Part shown: piece after piece, positions 51,387 through 59,718 of the stretch
How the letters are laid out: the number at the start of each line of letters is the position of its first letter
How positions within the stretch are numbered: the first letter of the stretch is position 1
Program-made: the position numbers and the translations under genes
Notes under the pieces: model-generated
What the model was told of the DNA's origin: nothing
Seen by the model: the letters and a program-made list of their open reading frames with translations, nothing else
Databases searched by the model: none
Source of the DNA: Gracilimonas sp.
GTDB taxonomy: Bacteria; Bacteroidota; Rhodothermia; Balneolales; Balneolaceae
Length of the DNA: 64,000 nucleotides
NCBI RefSeq assembly: GCF_014762685.1
Contig: NZ_JABURM010000005.1
Coordinates: 1,922,001 to 1,986,000 of the forward strand
Reading direction: 5' to 3'

Positions 51387-51542
51387 ATGAGAGCAAAATT
51401 ATTTGAAAAATACTACAAATTAGGATTTGACCACTACATCTTTAAGAACATATTCGGACTGCATAAGCCCGATAAAAACATTAAACGGTTTTACTATGCC
51501 ATTATAGCTACCGCTTTAATGGTAGGTTTTTTAATTTCTTAA
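51387..51542 (+). CDS. small membrane protein (51 aa) behind Pho-like boxes
   Basis: ATG 51,387 to TAA 51,542, with a strong ribosome-binding site (GAGGAGGT, 51,373-51,380). Basic/aromatic N-terminus (MRAKLFEKYYKLGFDHYIFK) and one C-terminal membrane helix (FYYAIIATALMVGFLIS). No family recognised. The phased TTAACA boxes upstream suggest it is a phosphate-starvation gene, which is inference. Confidence 0.65.
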   Translation: MRAKLFEKYYKLGFDHYIFKNIFGLHKPDKNIKRFYYAIIATALMVGFLIS

Positions 51543-51550
51543 AGTAATTT

Positions 51551-52402
51551 TTACGGCTTCATAGCCTTAAATAACTTTTTCAGTTTACTTCGCGACATCA
51601 GTCCGTCTATAAAGTTAAACTGACCTGCCTGAAGCCGTTCACCACCGTCAATGACCACACATTCTCCGGTCATATAAGACGAAAGGTCAGACATTAGAAA
51701 AATTGCAAGATTGGCGAGCTCCTCATGCTCGCCATATCTTTTTAAGGGAATTTTATCCCTGAATTTCTTTTCCAATACCTTTTTTGGGACTAAGCGCGAC
51801 CATGCCCCTTCCGTAGGAAATGGCCCCGGGGCAATAGCATTTAACCGAATTCCATAGGTAGCCCATTCAAAAGCCAGGGATCTTGTCATTGCTAAAACCC
51901 CTGCTTTACTGCAAGCCGAAGGAAGCACAAATGCACAGCCGGTACCTTCGGCGTAGGTAGTTACCATGTTTAAAATGGTGCCTTCCTTTTTGTTGTCGAT
52001 CAGGTAATTCCCAAAGGTATGGGTACAATTGAAGCTGCCATGAAGTACAATATCCACAATTGCCTTGAATCCCCCGGGTGTTAAATCTTCCGAAGCCGAC
52101 AGGAAATTTCCCGCTGCATTATTCACCAGCCCTTCTAAAGAGCCAAAATCGTCGATTATTTGTTCAAACATTGATGTTACCCCATCAAAATCCCTGACAT
52201 CGCATTGATAATACCTGGCTACTGCTCCCTCCCGCTGTTCTTCTATGTCTTTAACTGCTTTTTGGAGCTTCTTTTCTGTTCTTCCACAAATGGCGATATC
52301 GGCACCGGTTTTAGCAAACCCTTTGGCCATAGCCAACCCAAGACCGCTGCCCCCGCCGGTTATTAAAATGGTTTTTCCCGATAACGTGTCTTCTTTAAAC
52401 AT
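51551..52402 (-). CDS. SDR-family oxidoreductase, 2,4-dienoyl-CoA reductase-like
   Basis: 283 residues. Rossmann motif ILITGGGSGLGLAMAKGFA, GLVNNAAGNFLSASEDLT, and the active-site block LPSACSKAGVLAMTRSLAFE, in which Ser replaces the usual SDR tyrosine, as in 2,4-dienoyl-CoA reductases. LNAIAPGPFPTEG and the C-terminal SYMTGECVVIDGG follow. It would process unsaturated acyl-CoA, in keeping with the fatty-acid genes downstream in the same direction. Confidence 0.85.
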   Translation of the reverse strand: MFKEDTLSGKTILITGGGSGLGLAMAKGFAKTGADIAICGRTEKKLQKAVKDIEEQREGAVARYYQCDVRDFDGVTSMFEQIIDDFGSLEGLVNNAAGNFLSASEDLTPGGFKAIVDIVLHGSFNCTHTFGNYLIDNKKEGTILNMVTTYAEGTGCAFVLPSACSKAGVLAMTRSLAFEWATYGIRLNAIAPGPFPTEGAWSRLVPKKVLEKKFRDKIPLKRYGEHEELANLAIFLMSDLSSYMTGECVVIDGGERLQAGQFNFIDGLMSRSKLKKLFKAMKP

Positions 52403-52407
52403 AAAAC

Positions 52408-52964
52408 TTATCCTGATTGATCTTTTATTTCATTCCATTTTCGAATTACCGAATCATTACCCATCATTTCTGAAATTTCATTAATGCTATGATCTATTTT
52501 TTTTAGATCAATTTTTGTCTCATTCAACTGCAGTACATTTTTTGCATCTTCTAAATCTTTAGGCCTGCCCGCTAATAATTTATAAATTATTAAATCTTCA
52601 GCCTTTACAATTCTTACTTCGTTCCCTTCAATTTTCACTATTTCTGCATTACGAATAGCCTCTCTTTCAAACTCAATGAATGAAAAAATCAGATCTACTT
52701 TTATACCTGAGTCAGTTTCTCTTAGGGGTAAAACATTGGTCTGGTTTACAAACTTTTCAGGATTCTTTGTCCTTACTTGAAAATCACCTGAAACTATGTT
52801 CAGAATTCGGCTTAAATCATCATTATCAACCCCTAAGATAATATCAATGTCTTCCGTAAATCGTGCTTCCCCGTGATACAAAACTGCATAACCACAATAA
52901 CCATATATGGAATTTGATGGACTTGAAGAATAGAACATATCTTTAGTAGTGTATTGTTAAGCAC
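52408..52964 (-). pseudogene. frameshifted nucleotidyltransferase (DUF6036/AbiEii-like)
   Basis: The main frame (52,408-52,938) starts MFYSSSPSNSIYGYCGYAVL, which lacks a proper family N-terminus, then continues YHGEARFTEDIDIILGVD, the nucleotidyltransferase DID motif. Reading the upstream frame from a GTG at 52,964 gives LNNTLLKICSILQVHQIPYM then VI, which joins perfectly to GGYAVLYHGEARF if one G is restored near 52,887 (ATTGTGGTT to ATTGGTGGTT). So a one-base deletion or sequencing error splits the gene. A small gene ends 5 bp before the GTG. An intact version would resemble antitoxin/toxin-type nucleotidyltransferases. Confidence 0.7.
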
Positions 52965-52969
52965 TTATT

Positions 52970-53182
52970 TCAATTAAGCATTGAGTTTATCTTTTTTCTC
53001 ACCTCAACGAGCATTTCAAGGTGTTTTTCAGATTTTGAGTTTTGCAGTTCAGGATTTAATGAAAGAGCCGTTTTATAAAGTTGATCTGCCTTTTTGTACC
53101 AATTCTTATTTACAGAAGCTGCCTTCGACTGTTTTCTTTCTTTCTTTTCAAAAGCTTCTAATATGTGAGGATTCTTAACCAT
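52970..53182 (-). CDS. small helical protein upstream of the nucleotidyltransferase
   Basis: 70 residues, charged and helical (VKNPHILEAFEKKERKQSKA, then YKKADQLYKTALSLNPELQ, LEMLVEVRKKINSML). The stop is 5 bp before the GTG of the frameshifted gene, so they form a coupled pair. It could be the partner in a nucleotidyltransferase-based module, but no HEPN or AbiEi motif was seen. Confidence 0.55.
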   Translation of the reverse strand: MVKNPHILEAFEKKERKQSKAASVNKNWYKKADQLYKTALSLNPELQNSKSEKHLEMLVEVRKKINSMLN

Positions 53183-53213
53183 AAAAGCATTATTGAATAA
53201 TAAACCCTAATTG

Positions 53214-54401
53214 TCAACTTAAATTCTCAAAAATACCGGCAGCGCCCATTCCGCCGCCAATACACATGGTCACTAACCCATATTTAGATTTACGGGCTTT
53301 CATTTCATACAAGATCTGTGTGGTAAGTTTAGCGCCGGTGCACCCCAATGGATGTCCCATGGCGATAGCCCCACCGTTTACATTGGTGATATCTTCATCC
53401 AGCCCAAGTTCTCTAATAACGGCCAATGATTGGGAAGCAAAAGCCTCATTTAATTCGATTAGATCAATATCAGATAATTTCAATCCGGTTTTATTGAGTA
53501 CTTTGGGAACCGCCTCGATTGGACCAATGCCCATAATTTCCGGGGCAACACCGGCTGCCTGAAATCCTACATATCGAGCCATCGGTTCCAGTCCGAGTTT
53601 CTTCACCATCTCTCCGCTCATAACTACCAGACCGGCTGCAGCATCATTCATTTGAGATGAATTTCCCGCCGTTACACTTCCGCCGTTCTTAAATACCGGG
53701 CGCAATCCTGATAAAGCTTCAACCGAAGTATCTTTACGAGGGCCTTCATCTTTCTTGAATGTGAAAGAATCTTCGACCACCTCACCATCTGCTGTCACTT
53801 TCTTTTCTTTCACTTTAACCGGGGTAATCTGTTCATCAAACTTTCCATCTTCCCAGGCCTTGATCGCCCGCTGGTGACTTCGGTACCCAAATTCATCCTG
53901 ATCTTCACGGCTGACTTTGTATTTATCTGCTACATTTTCTGCAGTGATTCCCATACTCACATACACACCGGGTTTATTATCCACTAACTCAGGGTTGGGT
54001 TGAACCGACATACCTCCCATCGGAACCAAACTCATAGATTCAACCCCGCCGGCAATAATCACATCTGCCGCTCCGGCCATAATACGTTCAGCAGCCATGG
54101 CTATGGTTTGCAATCCGGATGAACAAAAACGGTTTACGGTCACGCCGGGAACTGAATCAGGCAATCCCCCCAACAAAGCAATCTGGCGTGCTACATTCAA
54201 TCCCTGGGATGCCTCAGGGAATGCACATCCCATAATCACATCTTCAACCTGTTCCGCTTCCAAGCCTTTGGTTCGCTTCAGAAGATCTTTCACAACCTCC
54301 CCTCCCATAGAATCGGGCCGGGTAAACCGGAGTGAACCTTTATTGGCTTTCCCACAAGGCGTTCGTGCTGCTGCAACTATATAAGCTTCTCTGTCTGACA
54401 T
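53214..54401 (-). CDS. fadA: acetyl-CoA C-acyltransferase (thiolase)
   Basis: 395 residues, standard length. Nucleophile Cys in [10 protein letters not shown] (about residue 93), [23 protein letters not shown] (NEAF), [15 protein letters not shown] (second His/Cys), and the closing [13 protein letters not shown]. Catalyses the last step of fatty-acid beta-oxidation. It lies 27 bp downstream of the HAD/ECH gene, in one operon. Confidence 0.93.
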   Translation of the reverse strand: MSDREAYIVAAARTPCGKANKGSLRFTRPDSMGGEVVKDLLKRTKGLEAEQVEDVIMGCAFPEASQGLNVARQIALLGGLPDSVPGVTVNRFCSSGLQTIAMAAERIMAGAADVIIAGGVESMSLVPMGGMSVQPNPELVDNKPGVYVSMGITAENVADKYKVSREDQDEFGYRSHQRAIKAWEDGKFDEQITPVKVKEKKVTADGEVVEDSFTFKKDEGPRKDTSVEALSGLRPVFKNGGSVTAGNSSQMNDAAAGLVVMSGEMVKKLGLEPMARYVGFQAAGVAPEIMGIGPIEAVPKVLNKTGLKLSDIDLIELNEAFASQSLAVIRELGLDEDITNVNGGAIAMGHPLGCTGAKLTTQILYEMKARKSKYGLVTMCIGGGMGAAGIFENLS

Positions 54402-54428
54402 AATTTTAAATTTCTCAATTTTAAATTT

Positions 54429-56768
54429 TTAATTTCTTAAAGGTTTTCCCTTCTTCAGCATGTGCTCCATCCGGGCCAATGTCCGGTCATCCTGAAGGCA
54501 TTCAAGAATGGCATCCCTTTCCAATTTCAGTAAATAAGATTCCGGGACTTCCTGCTCTTCACTCAAATCTCCACCGGCCAATACATAAGCAACACGCTCA
54601 GCTACGACTTTGTCATAATCTGTAATGAACTTCCCTTCATGCATTACATGGAGCATCAATTTCATGGCAGCAAGGGCTGTTTTACCCAGTACTTTGACCG
54701 GCGTATCCGCAGGTGATCGGTATCCGGCCTGAAGCAGATTCAATGCTTCTTGTTTCGCGGTTTTGATCAGCAGGTCACGATTCATAACGATAGTGTCAGA
54801 GTCTCTCAGATAGCCCAAATCCTTTGCTAAATGTGCACTTTCAGAAATCTTCGCCATTCCGATTGTTTTAAATACTTCCCGAATGAACGGCAACGGGTCG
54901 GCTTCTCCTTCCAGCTTATCCATTGCCCGCCGAAGCAGTTCTGTGGTTCCGCCCCCTGCCGGAATCAACCCAACTCCCACTTCAACCAACCCCATATATA
55001 ACTCATGATGGGCGATTACTTTGTCGGAATACAAACAAAACTCAACGCCTCCGCCCAAAGTTTTTCCAAACGGAGCGGAAACTACCGGAAACGGAGCATA
55101 TCGCAGGGCAACTGCCGTTTCCTGGAAACTATTTACCGCTTCAACCACGCTCTCCCAATCCCCCTTTTGTTTGGCGGTCAAAGCTTCTTTCAAATTGGCT
55201 CCAAAGGCAAAATTATCGCCATCATGACTGATTACCAATGCCTCAAAATCCTGTTTCACTAAATCCAATGATTTATACAGAGACTGTACCAGCTCAGCAC
55301 CCAGCGTAGCATTCCTGGTTTTAAATTCAAAGAGTGCCACTCCATCTCCCATATCATGCAGTGCCGCACTGTCATTTTCCATGACCGGAGCTTTTGATTT
55401 CCGAAGCTGCTGTACTTTTATTTCACCCTGAGCTTCCGGCGGTATCTCTGCCATTGATTGGGTTTGAGGATCATAAACTTTTCCATCCTTATAGAAGGAG
55501 GTAAAGCCGGCATCCAGCAATTCCGTGATAAGCGGTGGAATGTCCCGGTTTTCTTTTTTGAGCCGGTCCACTACATCTTGTATTCCCAAGGCATCCCATC
55601 GCTGGAATGGGCCCAACTGCCAGTTGAACCCCCATTGCATGGCGCGGTCTATGGAGAGGGGGGAATCGGTTATTTCGGGGATACGATTCGCGGCATAAAG
55701 CAATAGATCACGGTGAACATTCCACAGGAAATCGCCAATTTTATCCTCCGAGTTCACCAGGAACTTCAGTCGTTCTGCTGTATCCTTAATTCGATTTGCT
55801 TCTTCCAGCACCGGATCTTCCAGCTCCTGCTGCGATTCATACTCCAGCGTTTCAGGGTTTATGACCAGATATTCGCCTTTTTGTTTGGAGTAAAACCCTT
55901 TACCGGCCTTATTACCGATCTTCCCTTCATCTACCATTTTCTGAAATTTTTCCGGGAGCTTAAAAGTACCCCTCATCTCATCATCAGGAATAGAAGGGTA
56001 TAAGTTCTTGGCTACATGATTCGTTACATCCAGCCCGGCCATATCTGCGGTGCGAAAGGTAGCAGCTTTGGAATAGCCCGTAAGCGTTCCGGTGAGCAGG
56101 TCGATCTCCTCAGCCCTAAAATCTTTATTGAAAAAGTAGGGCATAATATTAGCGATGGAAAAAATCCCAACGCGGTTAGCAATGAAGTTCGGAGTGTCTT
56201 TACAAATCACAACTCCCTTACCAAGTATTTTTTCACAAAAACGATGCATGTATTCGGTTACATCATCTGAAGTATGGCCGGTTGGAATCACCTCAAGCAA
56301 TTTCATGTACCTGGGCGGATTAAAGAAATGCGTTCCCAAAAAATGAGCTTTAAAATCTTCGGTGCAATCTTCGCTGATTTCCCCAATCGGTAACCCGGAA
56401 GTGTTGGAACTGACGATAGTTTCCGGCTTCCGAATCTCTTCAATACGCGACATCATCTCTTTTTTGATGTCCATTTTTTCGATGATCACTTCGCAAATCC
56501 AGTCGGCCTCTTTAAGCTTGTCGAAATCATCCTCGAAGTTTCCGGTTTCTACACGTTTGGCAAATTCGGGCAATCCAAAAGGAGCCGGTTTCATCCTGGA
56601 AGCTTTTTGAAGGCTCTCTTCTGCCGTTTTATTGGGACGGTTGGGGTCATCGCTTTTCAAATCCAACATGACCACATCCAGCCCGGCATTTATACAATGG
56701 GCCGCAATCTGACTTCCCATCACTCCCGAACCTAAAACTGCAACTTTCCTGATCGAATATTTTTTCAT
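54429..56768 (-). CDS. 3-hydroxyacyl-CoA dehydrogenase/enoyl-CoA hydratase fusion
   Basis: 779 residues. Dehydrogenase first (VAVLGSGVMGSQIAAHCINA, NTSGLPIGEISE, HFFNPPRYMKLLEVIPT), with its C-terminal domain (ANRVGIFSIANIM), then the hydratase/isomerase domain (LVISHDGDNFAFGANLKEAL, GKTLGGGVEFCLYSDKVIAH, VEVGVGLIPAGGGTTELL). This domain order (HAD then ECH) is that of FadN, not E. coli FadB. It converts enoyl-CoA to 3-ketoacyl-CoA. Directly upstream of the thiolase in the operon. Confidence 0.92.
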   Translation of the reverse strand: MKKYSIRKVAVLGSGVMGSQIAAHCINAGLDVVMLDLKSDDPNRPNKTAEESLQKASRMKPAPFGLPEFAKRVETGNFEDDFDKLKEADWICEVIIEKMDIKKEMMSRIEEIRKPETIVSSNTSGLPIGEISEDCTEDFKAHFLGTHFFNPPRYMKLLEVIPTGHTSDDVTEYMHRFCEKILGKGVVICKDTPNFIANRVGIFSIANIMPYFFNKDFRAEEIDLLTGTLTGYSKAATFRTADMAGLDVTNHVAKNLYPSIPDDEMRGTFKLPEKFQKMVDEGKIGNKAGKGFYSKQKGEYLVINPETLEYESQQELEDPVLEEANRIKDTAERLKFLVNSEDKIGDFLWNVHRDLLLYAANRIPEITDSPLSIDRAMQWGFNWQLGPFQRWDALGIQDVVDRLKKENRDIPPLITELLDAGFTSFYKDGKVYDPQTQSMAEIPPEAQGEIKVQQLRKSKAPVMENDSAALHDMGDGVALFEFKTRNATLGAELVQSLYKSLDLVKQDFEALVISHDGDNFAFGANLKEALTAKQKGDWESVVEAVNSFQETAVALRYAPFPVVSAPFGKTLGGGVEFCLYSDKVIAHHELYMGLVEVGVGLIPAGGGTTELLRRAMDKLEGEADPLPFIREVFKTIGMAKISESAHLAKDLGYLRDSDTIVMNRDLLIKTAKQEALNLLQAGYRSPADTPVKVLGKTALAAMKLMLHVMHEGKFITDYDKVVAERVAYVLAGGDLSEEQEVPESYLLKLERDAILECLQDDRTLARMEHMLKKGKPLRN

Positions 56769-56860
56769 AATAATGATCTCTTTTAAAAATTCCTCTTCAC
56801 TTATTTATTCTTTGCGCACTTAATGTCCCTGTAGTTTATTTTTTAACTGCAAAGAGTTAC

Positions 56861-58648
56861 CTATGATTCCTCATCCGCATATATCCCATCAATCTGTTCT
56901 TTGTATTTCTCGTTGATGACATTGCGTTTCACTTTGAGGGTTGGAGTGATTTCTCCGGCATCAATCGTAAATAGGTCTTCAAGAAGTTTGAATTTTTTCA
57001 CCTTTTCCCACTTGGAAAGATTTTCATTCACCTTATCCACTTCTTTCTGAATTCGTTTTATCACATATTCATTTTCGGTGAAGTTTTCTTCCGGAAATTT
57101 ATGGCCCTTGGTTTCAAACCGTTTCTTCATGTTTTCCCAATTAGGCACAATCAGCGCTCCGCAGAATTTATGTTCACTTCCAACCACTACCGCCTGTTCA
57201 ATAAATCCGCTGTTTACCAGTGCATTCTCGATGGGTTGAGGGGCTACATATTTCCCGGTGGAAAGCTTAAACAGTGACTTTTTCCGGTCAGTCACGAACA
57301 ACCATCCATCTTCATCCAAATGACCGATATCCCCGGTATAAAACCATCCGTCGTCATCGATCGCCTCTTCCGTTTTCTCCGGCATTTTGTAATATCCCTT
57401 CATGATGTTTGGGCCCCGGGCCAAAATCTCACCATCTTCAGCAATCTTAATTTCCACATCCACCAGTGGTTTTCCGGAAGAACCGATCCTCAATTCTCCT
57501 TTTGGGGGCCCGGTCAGTACCGGGGAAGTTTCGGTCAGCCCATAACCCAATCCGCAATAAATTCCGATGCCATTTATAAACCGGGCAATGTTAGGCGACA
57601 GGGCGGCTCCCCCCACATTAAATCCTACCATCCGTCCGCCAAATAATTCCCGGATTTTGGCATATACCAGCTTATCCGCAATTTTCCATTTCCACTTTGC
57701 CGGGGGATTCTCGGGGTCATATTCTTCGGCTAAATTCACCGCCCAATAATAAAGCTGCTTCTTCAGCCCGCTCATTTCCTGTCCCTTCACTTTGATACCG
57801 GTCACAATCTTTTCCAACAACCTCGGCACCGTTACCATATAAATGGGCTTAACAGTTGCAAAGTCGTCCCGAATCTCATCTACTTCTTCTATGTAATACG
57901 GAGGCACCCCCGCATAAGCATAGATATATGAAGCGGTTCGTTCAAACATGTGCGCCAGCGGCAGGTAGGAAATTACTTTAGGTTCATCAAAATCTTTCGG
58001 GTCAAAAGGAAATATTTCATGGGATGCCAGGGCATTTCCGGCAATGTTATTATGCGTCAGCATCACCCCTTTAGGTACTCCGGTTGTCCCTGAGGTATAA
58101 ATCAGCGTAGCGAGGTCATCCGGGGCTACCTCGCTTCTCAATTTTTCAAAGAGATTCGGTTCTTCCTCATTGCGCTTGTGCCCCATTTCCAGGATGTCAT
58201 CAAAATCGTATAATTTTTTATGGTCTGTACCGAGAATGGAAATCACCGCCTTTACATTTTCCACGCCTTTAATGAGTGGTTTGGTTTCAGCAAACACCTC
58301 ATCATCAGAGACAAAGTGCACCTTGGACTCCGAATTTTCCAGGATATACTTAATCTGCTCGCCGGGCTGGGTTGTATAAATCGGCACCACCACGGCTCCC
58401 AGAGAAAGCACCGCCTGATCAATCACCAGCCACTCGGTGGAGTTTTCGGCATGCAGTGATACCTTATCTCCTCTTCTCACGCCCAACTCATAAAGCCCCA
58501 GGGCCAGGTCATGTACCATTTGCTCAAAATCTTCTATGGTAGTTTCAATCCATTCTCCATTTCTTTTGACCGCAGAAAAAATCCCGGTTTTATTTTTTTC
58601 CCGGCCTTTAGCAACAATCGATAAAATAGTGGTTGGTTCGTATTTCAT
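56861..58648 (-). CDS. fadD: long-chain acyl-CoA synthetase
   Basis: 595 residues, AMP-dependent synthetase. P-loop LIYTSGTTGVPKGVMLTHNN, then YLPLAHMFERTASYIYAY, GGAALSPNIARFI, GYGLTETSPVL, and DGWFYTGDIGHLDEDGWLFV plus the catalytic Lys region TPTLKVKRNVI. It activates free fatty acids for beta-oxidation. 92 bp upstream of the HAD/ECH gene, same direction, so probably the head of the operon. Confidence 0.92.
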   Translation of the reverse strand: MKYEPTTILSIVAKGREKNKTGIFSAVKRNGEWIETTIEDFEQMVHDLALGLYELGVRRGDKVSLHAENSTEWLVIDQAVLSLGAVVVPIYTTQPGEQIKYILENSESKVHFVSDDEVFAETKPLIKGVENVKAVISILGTDHKKLYDFDDILEMGHKRNEEEPNLFEKLRSEVAPDDLATLIYTSGTTGVPKGVMLTHNNIAGNALASHEIFPFDPKDFDEPKVISYLPLAHMFERTASYIYAYAGVPPYYIEEVDEIRDDFATVKPIYMVTVPRLLEKIVTGIKVKGQEMSGLKKQLYYWAVNLAEEYDPENPPAKWKWKIADKLVYAKIRELFGGRMVGFNVGGAALSPNIARFINGIGIYCGLGYGLTETSPVLTGPPKGELRIGSSGKPLVDVEIKIAEDGEILARGPNIMKGYYKMPEKTEEAIDDDGWFYTGDIGHLDEDGWLFVTDRKKSLFKLSTGKYVAPQPIENALVNSGFIEQAVVVGSEHKFCGALIVPNWENMKKRFETKGHKFPEENFTENEYVIKRIQKEVDKVNENLSKWEKVKKFKLLEDLFTIDAGEITPTLKVKRNVINEKYKEQIDGIYADEES

Positions 58649-58668
58649 GATCTGTTTATTGGTTAAGG

Positions 58669-58729
58669 GTTATTAGTTAATGGTTATCGGGTACTTATAG
58701 CTGAACGCTAATAACCATTAACTAATAAC
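58669..58729. repeat. 19-bp perfect inverted repeat
   Basis: GTTATTAGTTAATGGTTAT (58,669-58,687) and its exact reverse complement (58,711-58,729) with a 23-bp spacer, in the gap between the acyl-CoA ligase and thioesterase genes (divergent starts). It could form a large cruciform or bind a dimeric regulator. Confidence 0.7.
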
Positions 58730-58805
58730 AAATTCCCCGTATATTTAAAAGCGATTCCACACCTTTATTTTAATAACTTAACGCCGTTAATCAAATTCAA
58801 GTTTT

Positions 58806-59234
58806 ATGTTTATAGAAGACTCCCTCAAACAAAAAGCCGAAATCTTCTTCAATTTCGAGCATAAACATATGGGACATGCTCTTGGTATCGAATTTAACCA
58901 CGTTGGTTCCGACAAACTGGTGGCCTCCATGCCGGTTAATGAAAACACGGTACAGCCTTTTGGCGTTCTGCACGGCGGGGCGTCGGTCGCTTTGGCGGAG
59001 ACCTTATGTTCCGTGGGCGGCTGGTTTCAGCTGGATGAAACGGATAAAACGGTGGTGGGCGTTGAAATTAATGCCAATCATATCCGAGCGGTACGGATGG
59101 GCGGAGAGGTGACGGGAACGGCCAAACCGGTGCACGTGGGCCGGAAGATACAGGTTTGGGAGTGTGAGCTCCGCGATGAACAGGATAAACTGGTTTGCAC
59201 TTCAAGGTGCACGCTGGCGGTGGTGGGAAGGTGA
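58806..59234 (+). CDS. PaaI/YdiI-like hotdog thioesterase
   Basis: 142 residues. HMGHALGIEFNHVGSDKLVA, then the family signature VQPFGVLHGGASVALAETLC (HGG with a catalytic Glu in AETL), and VGVEINANHIRAVR. It hydrolyses acyl-CoA thioesters of aromatic or small acids. Divergent from the acyl-CoA ligase gene, sharing the intergenic region with the large palindrome. Confidence 0.9.
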   Translation: MFIEDSLKQKAEIFFNFEHKHMGHALGIEFNHVGSDKLVASMPVNENTVQPFGVLHGGASVALAETLCSVGGWFQLDETDKTVVGVEINANHIRAVRMGGEVTGTAKPVHVGRKIQVWECELRDEQDKLVCTSRCTLAVVGR

Positions 59235-59718
59235 TTTTGGAAATTGGGAATTGGAAATGTTGAATTTTGAATGTTAAATGGCTTTTTCATTTGGCATTTA
59301 ACATTCTGAACCGGGATTTGCTGGAGTGGGGGTGTCCGCGGTTCTTAGTGAGACTTCATTCGCAAATCAGTCTATCGGGCCATCCTTATTCGTAATTCTG
59401 TATGAACTGATTTGCGACAGATCGATGGACCGATCTGCGATGGATGATTTTTTTGTTTGCCCTAAATGGGAGATGCTTCACTTCGCCTCCCTGTCGGTTG
59501 TCTCCGTTCAGCATGACAAACAGGACGCGTAAACAATCTTAAGCCGCCAGCGGCGGCTTATTCGTTGTTAACAACCGGCACGGTCATCCTGACGAGAGAG
59601 CGAAGTGCATACGAAGCGAATGAGGAAGGATCTCCATTTCATGGCTGCCGGCTAAATTCATCCTCCTTAGGCAGCATTCTCCGGTGCGAGCATGACGTGC
59701 ATGAGATGAAGTGAAGGA
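59235..59718. repeat. 484-bp intergenic region of dispersed repeats and palindromes
   Basis: No gene is seen. Contents: GAATGTTAAATG / CATTTAACATTC (59,269-80 / 59,295-306), TCGCAAATCAG / CTGATTTGCGA (59,360-70 / 59,407-17), a TAAGCCGCC-AGC-GGCGGCTTA hairpin (59,540-60), and copies of a widespread intergenic motif: GTCATCCTGA...GAAGGATCT (59,583-59,632), with inverted versions (CTTCACTTCG...CAGCATGAC, 59,473-59,515) and GTGAAGGATT at the end. Confidence 0.7.

Noticed and set aside
59326-59532. 68-codon plus-strand frame between thioesterase and kinase genes
   Set aside because: It runs through palindromes and dispersed repeats and has no ribosome site or recognisable fold.
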